Positions 6,678 through 14,621 are shown, numbered from the stretch's first letter. The stretch: DNA of 17,709 nucleotides from Burkholderia sp. (GCA_028292565.1 JAQGMD010000287.1:1-17709); one strand, 5' to 3'. The notes: a model not told the origin generated them from the letters alone. Numbers and translations: made by a program.

Positions 6678-7730
6678 TCAACGCGATTGCTTCGTAATGA
6701 TGTCCGCGTAAAGCTTGTCCCACTTCTCGCTCTCATCGAGAAAAGCAGCGGCATCAAAAAACTTGAACTGCTTCGTGTCTGCCAGCGAACCAGCCTTGCG
6801 ACTCGATGGCAGATAGTCGCCCCTGGCAAGAATGGCCTGCCCCTCGCTTAACATGAAGTCATAGAACAACGCAGCGGCGTGCGGATGCGCGGGCTTCTTC
6901 GCCAGCGCCATGCCGTTGACGCGCACCACTCCCGGCGGAACCATATGCCAATCCACCGGCGCACCCTTGTTCTTGAGCTTGTCGGCACCGTGGCTATAGA
7001 CTGTCAACGCATACGGCACCTCACCCGACGCCACCAGCCCGGCGAGCAGAGTGTGGCCCTTGCGTACCGACATGCCGTTGGTCGCGACGATATCGCGAAA
7101 CACCTTGAGGCCCTTCTCCTCGCCCATATCCTTGACGACGGTGCTGAACCAGTCGGTGTCCTCGGTCTCGATCCCGAGCCGCCCTTTCCATTTCGGGTTC
7201 GTCAGATCCTGATACGACTTGGGCAGGTCTTCTTTCTTCACCAGGTTAGTGTTGTACATCTGGACGAACATGTTGAGCCTGGTGCCGACCCATTCGCGAT
7301 GCGACGTAACGGCTTGCGGAATCAGGTCTGCAAAGTATGGCGAGTGCGCCTTCTGCAACAGCTTCTCGCGGCGCAGGAATTCCAGCTCGGGGCTGTTGGT
7401 GTCCACCACGTCGTATTCGAACCGACCCGCACGTGCCTCCGTGGTAATGCGTTGCACCACCTTCTCCGAACCGGCGCGCCAGATTTTCGGTTTGATGCCG
7501 TACTTCTTTTCGAAGGCGGCAGCGATCGCATTAATATCCTCGACCGTGAGCGAGGTATAAATCATCAACCCATTCTCTTTTCGCGCCCCCTCCAGCAGGC
7601 GCTGCTCACGGTCGGCGCCGTCGTACATGGCCAATGCAGCCGGATCCACGGCCTGGGCTCGCAATCCGGTACTCGTGGCTATGCCGGCTACCAGTAATAC
7701 TGTTGACGCCAATCGGAAAAACAACTTCAT
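6678..7730 (-). CDS. Periplasmic ABC-type extracellular solute-binding protein (orphan)
   Basis: A 350-residue binding protein of the iron/putrescine/thiamine-type periplasmic superfamily. The N-terminus is a Sec signal (MKLFFR, hydrophobic core to about residue 22, cut near RAQA at 24-27). The mature protein begins with GARKENGLMIYTSLT, then FEKKYGIKP, DVVDTN and LTNPKWKGRLGI, all typical of this class. It would capture a small solute in the periplasm for an inner-membrane ABC transporter. No permease or ATPase gene is in the window, so it must share a transporter elsewhere or act as a sensor. AGGAGGAGA precedes the ATG. It is divergent from the secreted hydrolase with two operator candidates between. 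Ligand unknown. Confidence 0.88.
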   Translation of the reverse strand: MKLFFRLASTVLLVAGIATSTGLRAQAVDPAALAMYDGADREQRLLEGARKENGLMIYTSLTVEDINAIAAAFEKKYGIKPKIWRAGSEKVVQRITTEARAGRFEYDVVDTNSPELEFLRREKLLQKAHSPYFADLIPQAVTSHREWVGTRLNMFVQMYNTNLVKKEDLPKSYQDLTNPKWKGRLGIETEDTDWFSTVVKDMGEEKGLKVFRDIVATNGMSVRKGHTLLAGLVASGEVPYALTVYSHGADKLKNKGAPVDWHMVPPGVVRVNGMALAKKPAHPHAAALFYDFMLSEGQAILARGDYLPSSRKAGSLADTKQFKFFDAAAFLDESEKWDKLYADIITKQSR

Positions 7731-7810
7731 CGTCTCCTCCTGTTTTTATGAATGATCGCTCCCGCGCATCTAAGCACAGTTCAGGGGAAACAACGCCGCG
7801 AGAGTGCGCG

Positions 7811-7827
7811 GTTCATCATATCGGAAC
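7811..7827. promoter_or_regulatory. Operator candidate C1
   Basis: GTTCATCATATCGGAAC matches the shared consensus at 15 of 17. It lies 80 bases before the binding-protein start and 31 bp centre-to-centre from C2, close to three helical turns, so both could be bound on one DNA face. Confidence 0.62.
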
Positions 7828-7841
7828 GCGCAGTGCCGCTT

Positions 7842-7858
7842 GTTCCTGTATGCGGAAC
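7842..7858. promoter_or_regulatory. Operator candidate C2
   Basis: The minus-strand reading is GTTCCGCATACAGGAAC (15 of 17). The plus-strand arms TGTTCC and GGAACA (7841-7859) are exact complements. It ends about 38 bases before the predicted -10 of the secreted hydrolase (7896-7901). Confidence 0.65.
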
Positions 7859-7895
7859 ACAGTCCCGTTTTTGCGCTGCGTATCGATTGCATTGC

Positions 7896-7901
7896 TAGAA
7901 T
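7896..7901 (+). promoter_or_regulatory. Extended -10 candidate for the secreted hydrolase
   Basis: TAGAAT (5 of 6) is preceded by TGC, giving an extended -10. The best -35 is poor (TTGCGC at 7871-7876, spacer 19). The predicted start is near 7908, about 30 bases before the ATG. A weak -35 with upstream sites fits an activated promoter. Confidence 0.4.
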
Positions 7902-7937
7902 GCTCGGAACAGTTTTTATAACGACGAGGAGAGAGAC

Positions 7938-9281
7938 ATGTTGCGACGCTTATTAGTGTTGTCCGCTGCGCTGTACCTGACCTGCGGGCAGGCAGCCGCG
8001 GACAACTGGCAATTGCCGGCGGATAAAGGAACGTTCGGCAAGGAGGGGATCTCGGCTATCCTCGGCGCGAACGATTATCCGGAAACGAGCGACTACCGCA
8101 AGAAAGTCGATTACATCGATTTCGAATCGCACGGCCAGAAGTTCACCCAGGTGGTGGTCACCCTCACACCAGGCAAGCCGCGCATGCACAAGGGCCGCAA
8201 GGTCGTGGTGGTGGGCGGCGAACCCGGCAGCGAATATGCAATGGACTTTCTCGAAACGCCGGACGGCAAGGAAGGACCGGGCGTCTGGCTGGCCAAGCGC
8301 GGCGTCACTTTCGTCGCCCTCACCCGCGTAGGCCGCTGGAATTTCTTCGCGAAAGATGAGTCCGGTTCGTGGTCTGACATTCCGCTCGAAACACGCATGC
8401 CGATTTTCAATCGCGAACAGAAAGCGCCGTGGACCGCGGCCGATTTCGAGATCAAGACCGGCGGCGGAAAACCCGCGACGTCCGGCGACAGCGACGTGTA
8501 TCGCTTCCCTAAGGAAGGCACGGAACTCTACAAGCAGATGCTGGCGGCGACCCCGATCACCTACATCACCGGTTATCGCAAAGCCATCGAGCATGTCGTG
8601 CGTAAGAGCGAACGCAAGAAGACTTACCTGCTGTACTGGGGCATGTCGACCGGCGGCGCTTTCCTCTATCCGCTGGCGAACCAGTTGAAGCCGGACGGCT
8701 ATCTCGGATGGGGCACCAGCAGCTCGGGCCTGGCTTATGTGTATCGCAGGGCCAGGAACGGCGACTTCAAAACTTCCTACACGCCGACCGCCTTACGCCT
8801 GCGCGAACGCGGCCTCGACGACTTCAAGTACTACACCAAATCGCTTGATGATGAGACCCGCAACCGCTGGTGGCAGGGCGCGCTGAAAGGCCCGCGTTTC
8901 AAGAGCGCCGAAGATGCGCCGATGCAGTTCAACGTCGCAGCACTGTCCGAGACTGCGTTGCGCCTGTGGCTGTCCGACTCCCTTTCGCCTGAAGAACGCA
9001 AGGGTGGCTTCAGCAATTTCATGCGCGCGATGATTGAGCCAAGCTTCCCGGCTGCGGCGTTGAAGGATGTTGCGGTGCTTGAAATGAACGGCACGCTTGA
9101 CGAAGCGATTCCACCGAAAACGGTTGATGCGCATCGTGAAGTGATGGAGCCGCACGCACGCAAGTATCGGGTGGTGCGCGTGCAGGACTTCCAGCATTAC
9201 CTGTTCACGCAGGACAGCATCAAGGTGGTGGGCAGCTTGTGGTTGCGTTCTATCGAGTCGGGGTACTTCGACGCGAAGTGA
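7938..9281 (+). CDS. Secreted alpha/beta-hydrolase-like protein
   Basis: A 447-residue protein with a Sec signal (MLRRLLVLSAALYL, cleavage near QAAA-D at 19-22). An alpha/beta hydrolase triad can be placed: nucleophile S237 in the elbow GMSTG (235-239), acid D388 in NGTLDEAIP, and H420 in QDFQHYLF. VVVVGGEPGSEY (about 89-100) fits the oxyanion loop region. A large insert between the oxyanion loop and the nucleophile is unlike small esterases. It would act in the periplasm or outside, perhaps cleaving an ester or amide before uptake. It is divergent from the solute-binding protein gene and shares sites C1/C2, consistent with a hydrolyse-then-import pair. GAGGAGAGAG precedes the ATG. I do not recognise the specific family. 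Confidence 0.75.
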   Translation: MLRRLLVLSAALYLTCGQAAADNWQLPADKGTFGKEGISAILGANDYPETSDYRKKVDYIDFESHGQKFTQVVVTLTPGKPRMHKGRKVVVVGGEPGSEYAMDFLETPDGKEGPGVWLAKRGVTFVALTRVGRWNFFAKDESGSWSDIPLETRMPIFNREQKAPWTAADFEIKTGGGKPATSGDSDVYRFPKEGTELYKQMLAATPITYITGYRKAIEHVVRKSERKKTYLLYWGMSTGGAFLYPLANQLKPDGYLGWGTSSSGLAYVYRRARNGDFKTSYTPTALRLRERGLDDFKYYTKSLDDETRNRWWQGALKGPRFKSAEDAPMQFNVAALSETALRLWLSDSLSPEERKGGFSNFMRAMIEPSFPAAALKDVAVLEMNGTLDEAIPPKTVDAHREVMEPHARKYRVVRVQDFQHYLFTQDSIKVVGSLWLRSIESGYFDAK

Positions 9282-9300
9282 TGCGGATGTCGGGTTGAAC

Positions 9301-9397
9301 GCAGGTTGGGATGCTAATCTCAACATTCCGCCGCGCGCTAGACGAAAGCCGTCCCGAATGCGTAGGCCTAAATGTTGGGATTACATCCCAACCTACG
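9301..9397. repeat. Double-hairpin repeat, copy 1
   Basis: The arm at 9301-9327 and its near-complement at 9371-9396 share GGTTGGGATG and CAACATT. Each arm is itself a dyad, best seen as GTTGGGAT-TAC-ATCCCAAC at 9374-9392. The interior holds AAAGCCGT and ATGCG, also found in copy 2 at 15361-15452 (ATAGCCGT and ATGCG). It lies between the convergent hydrolase and SEC-C genes and could end both transcripts. It resembles REP/BIME-type repeats; no transposase is in the window. Confidence 0.75.
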
Positions 9398-9405
9398 TTC
9401 TACCA

Positions 9406-9972
9406 TCACCACATCGGTTCCCCACGCTGCGCACGCATCACCATATCCTGCTGAAACGCAGGTGGCCCAAACCCAAGCTTTTCTCCGGCCTCTTCATAGA
9501 AAAAAGGAAACCCTGTCTGCATGCTGAACTGCTTCATCCAATCAAGCAGACGTTGGTCCGGATCGCGTCCCGCGGAGCGCAGGAGAAAGGCCGGCCGGTC
9601 ACGCCATCGGATGGGAGCGATGATGATGCCAATACGGTCAGGCTTGAACTCGTCGGGAAACGGACTGTCTTTCACCGCCCATCCGCAGGTAAAAGTGCGG
9701 CATGGCGACTCCGGTCGTTCGTCGTAAATGCTGCATCCACCCTCCGTGACGAAGTGGCATCGCACCCCGGGCTTCATCTCGTGACCGTGGATGGTGCCTT
9801 CCATCCACCCATCGCAGCAAGCGGTGCATGTGCCGCACTCACGGGCACCTGCGGTGGCCGGTCTTGATAGTGAAGCAACCGGCCGGGGAGCGATCGGAAT
9901 GACCACGCCGCAGCACTTCTTGTATTTCTGTCCGCTGCCGCAGGGACAGGGATCGTTTCTGCCGGCTTTCAT
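9406..9972 (-). CDS. SEC-C motif and cysteine-cluster (YkgJ-like) protein
   Basis: A 188-residue cytoplasmic protein. Residues 2-22 form a SEC-C zinc-binding motif ([20 protein letters not shown]9, C11, C20, C21). Residues 46-98 hold a second cluster (C46, C49, C52, C53, C72, C80, C91, C96) with the CGxCxACC start typical of YkgJ-like Fe-S or Zn cluster proteins. The remainder has no recognised motif. I chose ATG 9972 because the SEC-C motif starts right after it; a TTG at 9987 would add five residues, and neither has a clear ribosome site. The role is unknown; SEC-C motifs occur in SecA and many stand-alone proteins. It is divergent from the MFS gene. It may be a housekeeping gene rather than part of the catabolic set. 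Confidence 0.82.
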
Positions 9973-10003
9973 GTCGGGGGAACGCAATCATCAAAATAAT
10001 AAG

Positions 10004-10040
10004 ATTCTTGTATACGGAACGATAGTCTGTATACAGGGAC
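10004..10040. promoter_or_regulatory. Operator candidates D1/D2 upstream of the MFS gene
   Basis: D1 (10004-10020) read on the minus strand is GTTCCGTATACAAGAAT, 12 of 17 to the shared consensus. D2 holds a perfect palindrome CTGTATACAG (10027-10036) that shares TGTATAC with D1 but is off register, so it is weaker. D1 would lie about 40-55 bases upstream of the predicted MFS start and D2 just behind its -10. Confidence 0.45.
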
Positions 10041-10043
10041 GTT

Positions 10044-10052
10044 TGCTACAAT
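10044..10052 (+). promoter_or_regulatory. Extended -10 promoter candidate for the MFS gene
   Basis: TGC-TACAAT is an extended -10 (TACAAT 5 of 6). No good -35 is seen 16-18 bases upstream, where candidate D2 lies instead. The predicted start is near 10058, giving a leader of about 75 bases. Confidence 0.45.
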
Positions 10053-10133
10053 AGGACCCGTTCGCTGCCCTGTCAAGCTTGCCGGTCCGGTGAAGAACAA
10101 GAGCCCGATACTATTGCTGGAACCCGGAGTCCC

Positions 10134-11294
10134 ATGACCCTTTATCTGATCGTCCTGATGGCCGTGCTGAACCAGATCGGCCAGAAGGGAAGCAAGGTGT
10201 TGATCTCGCTGTCCGCGATTGATCTCGGCGCGAGTCCGATCACCATCGGCATGCTGATCGCGATGTACGCGGTGTTTCCCCTGCTGCTCGCCGTCTATGC
10301 GGGTCGCGTGACCGACCGCATCGGAGCGCGCTGGCCGATGGTGCTGGGGTCATTCGGGATGACCGTCGCACTGGTTCTGCCTGCTGCATTTCCCTCGCTC
10401 GTGGCGCTGTTTTGCGCGGCGGCGCTGCTCGGCATATCGAACATCTTTTTCCACGTTTCGTGCCACAACCTGATCGGATCCCTCGGCACCGCTCAGGATC
10501 GCACAAGCAACTTCGGCACTTTCAGCCTCGGTGGAGCGGTATCCGGCATGCTGGGACCGGTGATTGCCGGCTTCACTGTAGACCGCGCCGGATATCCGGT
10601 AGCGTTCGTCCTGCTGGCCTCGATCGTGATCCTGCCATGCATACTTCTCCTGTGTTACTCGAGCTTCCTTCCTGCAAAGGTAAAGGTCAAGCATGAGGAA
10701 GAGCCTGGCGGCGTGAAGGAATTGCTGCGCAATCGCCCCTTGCGCAATACAGTGATCACGAGCGGGATGATCATCAGCGGTATCGACCTGTTCAACTTTT
10801 ACATGCCCATCTACGGCCGCTCGATCGGCCTGCAGGCATCGATGATCGGCGTGATCATCGGCATGCAGGCCGCCGCCGCATTCGTGGTGCGCCTCTGGAT
10901 GCCCAGGCTGGCAAAACGCTTTAGTGAAGAACGAGTGCTGGCTGGGTCGCTGTTGATGGCGGGCGCGACATATTTTCTCTTCCCGTTATTCCAGAACCCG
11001 TACATTCTCGCGCTCATTTCTTTCATGCTCGGGCTGGGACTCGGATGCGGACAACCGCTGTCTATTGTACTGACCTACAACCATTCACCTCCGGGCCGTG
11101 CGGGCGAGGCGCTGGGTCTGCGTCTGACGGTTAACAAGTTCACGCAGGTTTCGGTCCCGCTGGTGTTTGGCTCGCTCGGTGCCGCGTTTGGGGTTTATCC
11201 GATATTTTGGGCGAATGCGGTATTCCTGTTGGTGGGTGGGTATGTGACGTCGAAGCAGGAGCCGGCGAAGACGGCGGGGACGGGCGGGGAGTAG
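10134..11294 (+). CDS. Major facilitator superfamily transporter
   Basis: A 386-residue inner-membrane protein with about 12 hydrophobic segments. The first lies at residues 3-15 and the loop between segments 2 and 3 carries the MFS motif A form GRVTDRIGAR (57-66). A central cytoplasmic stretch at about residues 180-200 (KVKVKHEEEPGGVKELLRNR) splits it into two six-helix halves. It likely moves a small solute with proton coupling, as import or efflux; the sequence does not say which. The start at 10134 has CGGAG about 5 bases upstream. The N-terminus is short before the first helix, but no better upstream start exists. It carries operator-like sites D1/D2 in common with the other left-side genes, so it may transport the same compound or its product. 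Confidence 0.88.
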   Translation: MTLYLIVLMAVLNQIGQKGSKVLISLSAIDLGASPITIGMLIAMYAVFPLLLAVYAGRVTDRIGARWPMVLGSFGMTVALVLPAAFPSLVALFCAAALLGISNIFFHVSCHNLIGSLGTAQDRTSNFGTFSLGGAVSGMLGPVIAGFTVDRAGYPVAFVLLASIVILPCILLLCYSSFLPAKVKVKHEEEPGGVKELLRNRPLRNTVITSGMIISGIDLFNFYMPIYGRSIGLQASMIGVIIGMQAAAAFVVRLWMPRLAKRFSEERVLAGSLLMAGATYFLFPLFQNPYILALISFMLGLGLGCGQPLSIVLTYNHSPPGRAGEALGLRLTVNKFTQVSVPLVFGSLGAAFGVYPIFWANAVFLLVGGYVTSKQEPAKTAGTGGE

Positions 11295-11325
11295 CGTTAC
11301 GGTGACATCTGAGTCAGATACTCAT

Positions 11326-11350
11326 CCCCTCTCCCGTCGCGGGAGAGGGG
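11326..11350. terminator. GC-rich hairpin between convergent MFS and Bug genes
   Basis: CCCCTCTCCCG and CGGGAGAGGGG form an exact 11-bp stem with loop TCG, between stops at 11294 and 11385. No T-run follows. It shares its core with the hairpin at 13461 and the arms at 1214/1416. Confidence 0.55.
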
Positions 11351-11384
11351 GCAAACCAAGCAGTGCGGGATCCCACCCTACGCA

Positions 11385-12368
11385 TCAATCCGCCTTGATA
11401 TTCGCATCCTTAATAATCTTCTGATACCGAGCCACATCCCGCTTCACCAGCTCACCCAATGCCGCGGAACTACCACCATGCGCCTCATAATTCTGATCGC
11501 TCATGCGCTGTTTCGCATCAGCGGAAGAGATCGCGGCATTGACGGCCTCGTTAAGTTTCGCAACCACCTCTTTCGGTGTGCCGGCAGGCGCAAACAATCC
11601 AAACCACACATCGATGTTATAGCCCTGCAGCTTTGCCGCCTCGCTGACGGTAGGCACATCTTGCCAATACGAGGATCGGTTCGAACCAGTGACAGCAATA
11701 CCGCGAGCCTTGCCGGCCTTGATGTGCGGCGACAGGTTGGCGATGGTGCTGAATGCGATCGGTACCGTGCCGGATATATGGTCGGGAATGGCGGGAGCGC
11801 ATCCCTTGTAGCTGACGTGCGCCATCTTCGCTTGCGTCATCTGTAGCAGGAGTTCGCCCGCCAGGTGCTGCGGAGTGCCGTTCCCACAGGATGAATAAGC
11901 AAGCTTGTCGGGATTTTCCCTGGCGTACCGGATGATGTCCGCAAGGCTCTTGAACTCGCTGCCCGAAGAAACGGATATGGCTACCGGCGAGCTGCCCACC
12001 AGTGCGACCGGCGCAAAATCCTTGATCGGATCGTAGCCGACCTTTTGGAACAGGGAAGGATTGATCGCGAGGTTGTTGGTGATCATGACCAGCGTGTAGC
12101 CGTCGGCCGGCGACCTGGCTACCTGTTCCAGGCCGATGTTGCCCGATGCGCCTGGCTTGTTCTCGACAATGAAGGTCTGGCCCAGCGATTTCTGCAACGC
12201 GTTGGCCACCACACGAGCCATCGTGTCCGTTCCTCCTCCGGAGGCGAACGGGACCACGATTCGTACGGTCTTGTTCGGATAATCCTGGGCATGTACAGCA
12301 CCTGCGGCAAGAATCGCAGCGACACCCAGGATCGTTGTTCTGATCGGTCGTAATTTTAATGATTGCAC
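11385..12368 (-). CDS. Bug-family (tripartite tricarboxylate transporter) solute receptor 1
   Basis: A 327-residue periplasmic binding protein. A Sec signal covers residues 1-27 (hydrophobic TTILGVAAILAAGAV, cut after VHA). The mature part shows Bug hallmarks: RIVVPFASGGGTDTMAR, the IVENKPGASGNIG stretch, SPADGYT and the DPIKDFAPV region. These receptors bind organic acids and related solutes for TctAB-type permeases; no permease gene is present, as is common for the expanded Bug families of Burkholderiales. The start is GTG 12368, supported by AGGAG 8 bases upstream. It is divergent from the LysR regulator, which probably controls it. Ligand not deducible. Confidence 0.93.
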   Translation of the reverse strand: MQSLKLRPIRTTILGVAAILAAGAVHAQDYPNKTVRIVVPFASGGGTDTMARVVANALQKSLGQTFIVENKPGASGNIGLEQVARSPADGYTLVMITNNLAINPSLFQKVGYDPIKDFAPVALVGSSPVAISVSSGSEFKSLADIIRYARENPDKLAYSSCGNGTPQHLAGELLLQMTQAKMAHVSYKGCAPAIPDHISGTVPIAFSTIANLSPHIKAGKARGIAVTGSNRSSYWQDVPTVSEAAKLQGYNIDVWFGLFAPAGTPKEVVAKLNEAVNAAISSADAKQRMSDQNYEAHGGSSAALGELVKRDVARYQKIIKDANIKAD

Positions 12369-12426
12369 TTCGCGTCTCCTGAAAAACTCTTGTTATCGAT
12401 CCGTTCCGGTCGCTGCCGCATGCACA

Positions 12427-12454
12427 GCTTTACGCCTGGCTGGTATTTCGTCAA
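12427..12454 (-). promoter_or_regulatory. Promoter candidate for Bug receptor 1
   Basis: On the minus strand, TTGACG (12449-12454) is followed after 16 bases by TAAAGC (12427-12432). The -35 box is strong and the -10 box weak (3 of 6), as expected for a LysR-activated promoter. The predicted start is near 12420, 50 bases before the GTG. Confidence 0.4.
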
Positions 12455-12484
12455 CCAATCAGGTGAATACCCGGAATTGCGTTT

Positions 12485-12490
12485 TACAAT
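12485..12490 (+). promoter_or_regulatory. -10 candidate for the LysR gene
   Basis: TACAAT (5 of 6) lies 30 bases before the LysR ATG at 12521; the -35 area (12462-12467) is poor. The two divergent promoters are about 60 bases apart, so one LysR site could control both. Confidence 0.35.
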
Positions 12491-12520
12491 AATGGTGATT
12501 ACCACGGAGACCACCAATAG

Positions 12521-13441
12521 ATGGCAAAGCTCGACCTTGAATGGCTGGCTGTATTCGACGAAATCTACAAGACCGGCAGCGTCACGCGTGCCGCAGAGAG
12601 GCTCGGGATGGCGCAGGCGACGGCCAGCATCGCCCTCAATAAGCTGCGTGTACATTTCGACGACAAACTTTTTAGCCGCACCTCACAGGGGATGGAACCG
12701 ACCCCCTATGCGCAGCAAATCTATCCTGAACTGCGCGACGTGATAGACCGGCTGGAAAAAGCGCGCGGAGTGCGGGCAGAGTTCGTACCGCATGATGCGA
12801 CCCGCGAGTTTTGCATCTGCATGACTGACATCAGTGAAGTGGTGCTGCTGCCTACGCTGCTAAATCATCTGCGCCGGGTCGCGCCGAAGGTTCATATCAA
12901 CGCGGAAAAGATATCAACCGACAGTCCGCGTCGCCTTGAAGCCGGGGATGTTGATCTTGCGGTGGGATTCATGCCGCATCTGGAGGCGGGATTTTTCCAG
13001 CAAACCTTGTTCTCGCAAGACTTCGTCTGCCTTGTGGCGGCGGACCTCCCGCGTTTCGGTGCAAAGCTGAGCAAGGAAGCATTCTTCGCCGAATGCCATA
13101 TCGTGGTCACTACGTCGGGCACCGGCCATTCCATCGTCGATAAAGTGATGGCGCAACATGGCAACCAGCGGCAGGTAGTGCTGCGCGTACCGAGTTTCCT
13201 GGGGGTTGCGCGGATAGTGGCGCAAACCGAACTGCTGGTCATTACCCCGCGACTGCTCGGCGAGACCCTTGCGTCACAAGAAAAAGTGCGGCTGCTCGCG
13301 CCGCCGATTGCGCTGCCTTCGTATGCGGTGAAACAGCATTGGCATGAGCGGTTTCATACAGACCATGGGAATGTATGGCTGCGACGTACTATGGCTGAGT
13401 TGTTTTCGAAGCGGACGCGGGATCGTAAGACTACGGCGTGA
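12521..13441 (+). CDS. LysR-family transcriptional regulator
   Basis: A 306-residue regulator. Residues 4-63 form the winged helix-turn-helix (AVFDEIYKTGSVTRAAERLG then ATASIALNKLR and DDKLFSR), followed by the linker helix and an effector domain from about residue 90. The effector half (FCICMTDISEVVLLPTLL, AGDVDLAVGFMP, GIGxS-like GTGHSIV) resembles the NodD/NahR branch, which usually responds to aromatic or similar acids. It is divergent from Bug receptor 1 across a 152-base gap, the classic layout for a LysR regulator and its target, so it is likely an activator of that gene and a repressor of itself. The co-inducer is unknown. Confidence 0.92.
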   Translation: MAKLDLEWLAVFDEIYKTGSVTRAAERLGMAQATASIALNKLRVHFDDKLFSRTSQGMEPTPYAQQIYPELRDVIDRLEKARGVRAEFVPHDATREFCICMTDISEVVLLPTLLNHLRRVAPKVHINAEKISTDSPRRLEAGDVDLAVGFMPHLEAGFFQQTLFSQDFVCLVAADLPRFGAKLSKEAFFAECHIVVTTSGTGHSIVDKVMAQHGNQRQVVLRVPSFLGVARIVAQTELLVITPRLLGETLASQEKVRLLAPPIALPSYAVKQHWHERFHTDHGNVWLRRTMAELFSKRTRDRKTTA

Positions 13442-13460
13442 ATTGGTAGGGTCAGCTCAA

Positions 13461-13492
13461 CTCCCCTCTCCCGCAAGCGGGGGAGAGGGGAG
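13461..13492. terminator. GC-rich hairpin between convergent LysR and Bug 2 genes
   Basis: CTCCCCTCTCCCGC (13461-13474) faces GCGGGGGAGAGGGGAG (13477-13492); the stem is complete apart from two extra G residues. It lies between stops at 13441 and 13530. The left arm is identical to 1214-1227. Confidence 0.55.
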
Positions 13493-13529
13493 CCAGCCAC
13501 CTGAGTCCTGCACAAATCGTCACAACACA

Positions 13530-14510
13530 TTACTCCGGCTGAAGATTTGCCGCCTTCGCCGCAGCGGCCATACGAGTGCGCTCTCCGTTCAACGATTCGG
13601 CCAATTGCGCCGGACCGCCGCCGACCATCTCGATACCCGCGGTCTTCATCAGTTCGATCATGTCCGGTCGTTTTGCAATCTTCGCGATTTCGCTGGAGAT
13701 GCGATCAATCGCCTCCTTCGGAGTGCCAGTCGGGGCGAGTGCGATGACGCGCACCGCAAAGTCAAAGCCGGGAATCTTTTCCGAAATCGCGGGCACGTCC
13801 GGAGCCAGCGACGAACGCTTGGCCGAATTCGTCGCCAGCAATTTCACCTGACCCTGCTTTGCAAACGCGGCCATCGACGGATAGGCGGCGAACACCAGGT
13901 CGACCTGACCGCCCACCAGCGCCGGCACCGACGCACCGCTACCGCGGTAAGGGATGTGCGCCATCTCGATGCCAAGGCCTGCCTTCATCGCCTCAGTCGT
14001 CAGATGGTGCGAGCTGCCGATACCCGAGGAACCGTAGTTAAGAGAACCCGGTTTCGCTTTCGCCATGGTGATGAATTCATCCAGGTTGTTAGCGTGAACG
14101 CGCGGATGGACCGCGAGGAACAGCGGCGAGTTGGCGATCAGCGACACCGGCATGAAATCTTTTACCGGATCGTACGGCAGCTTCTTGTTTGTCAGCGGAT
14201 TGATGGTGATCATCGAACCGTCAGTGACGAGGAAGGTATAGCCATCAGCCGGGGATGTTGCGATATTCGCTGCGGCGACTGCGCCGTTACCACCTGGCCT
14301 GTTGTCGACCACCACCGACTGCCCTACGCTTTCTTGCAGTCGCTGTGCGACCGCGCGTGCGACCGTATCAGGCAGGCCGCCGGCCGCATAAGGAACCACC
14401 AAGCGAATGCCTTTGGAAGGATAAGCCTGCGCGTTCGCAGCGGTGGGCAGCGCGAAAGCTGCGGCAATGGAAAGCCCAAGTACGCGGCCGATCAATCTCT
14501 TCATGTTCAT
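13530..14510 (-). CDS. Bug-family (tripartite tricarboxylate transporter) solute receptor 2
   Basis: A 326-residue periplasmic receptor, same family as receptor 1 but clearly diverged. A Sec signal (MNMKRLIGRVLGLSIAAAFA) ends near ANA-QAYP. Bug features include IRLVVPYAAGGLPDTVAR, the GQSVVVDNRPGGNGAVA stretch, SPADGYTFLV, and DPVKDFMPVSLI. I chose ATG 14510 because GAGGGGAC lies 6 bases upstream; ATG 14504 is possible, and a TTG at 14525 would place the ribosome site inside the gene. No TctAB permease genes are present. The 214-base upstream region carries two palindromic sites and then the MarR gene on the same strand, so it is probably MarR-controlled. Ligand unknown. Confidence 0.93.
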   Translation of the reverse strand: MNMKRLIGRVLGLSIAAAFALPTAANAQAYPSKGIRLVVPYAAGGLPDTVARAVAQRLQESVGQSVVVDNRPGGNGAVAAANIATSPADGYTFLVTDGSMITINPLTNKKLPYDPVKDFMPVSLIANSPLFLAVHPRVHANNLDEFITMAKAKPGSLNYGSSGIGSSHHLTTEAMKAGLGIEMAHIPYRGSGASVPALVGGQVDLVFAAYPSMAAFAKQGQVKLLATNSAKRSSLAPDVPAISEKIPGFDFAVRVIALAPTGTPKEAIDRISSEIAKIAKRPDMIELMKTAGIEMVGGGPAQLAESLNGERTRMAAAAKAANLQPE

Positions 14511-14609
14511 TTTTTGTCCCCTCAACTTTCTTATGAATTACTGCATGACACTACAGCCAGGCGTTGTCGCGGCCCGTCTGGTCTGTAGGCAGTGTCTCCC
14601 CGAATTAAA

Positions 14610-14621
14610 TTAGATATCTAA
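14610..14621. promoter_or_regulatory. Palindrome TTAGATATCTAA upstream of Bug receptor 2 (MarR operator candidate)
   Basis: A perfect 12-bp palindrome, with partial symmetry beyond it, about 100 bases before the ATG at 14510 and 118 bases past the MarR stop. Its length and AT-rich form suit a MarR dimer. Confidence 0.5.

Noticed and set aside
9973..9987. TTG start for the SEC-C protein
   Set aside because: It adds five residues outside the SEC-C motif and has no ribosome site; the ATG at 9972 is simpler.
13344..14588. Plus-strand open frame of 414 codons
   Set aside because: It overlaps the end of the LysR gene, the hairpin at 13461 and all of Bug receptor 2 on the other strand, and has shadow-like composition with no motifs.
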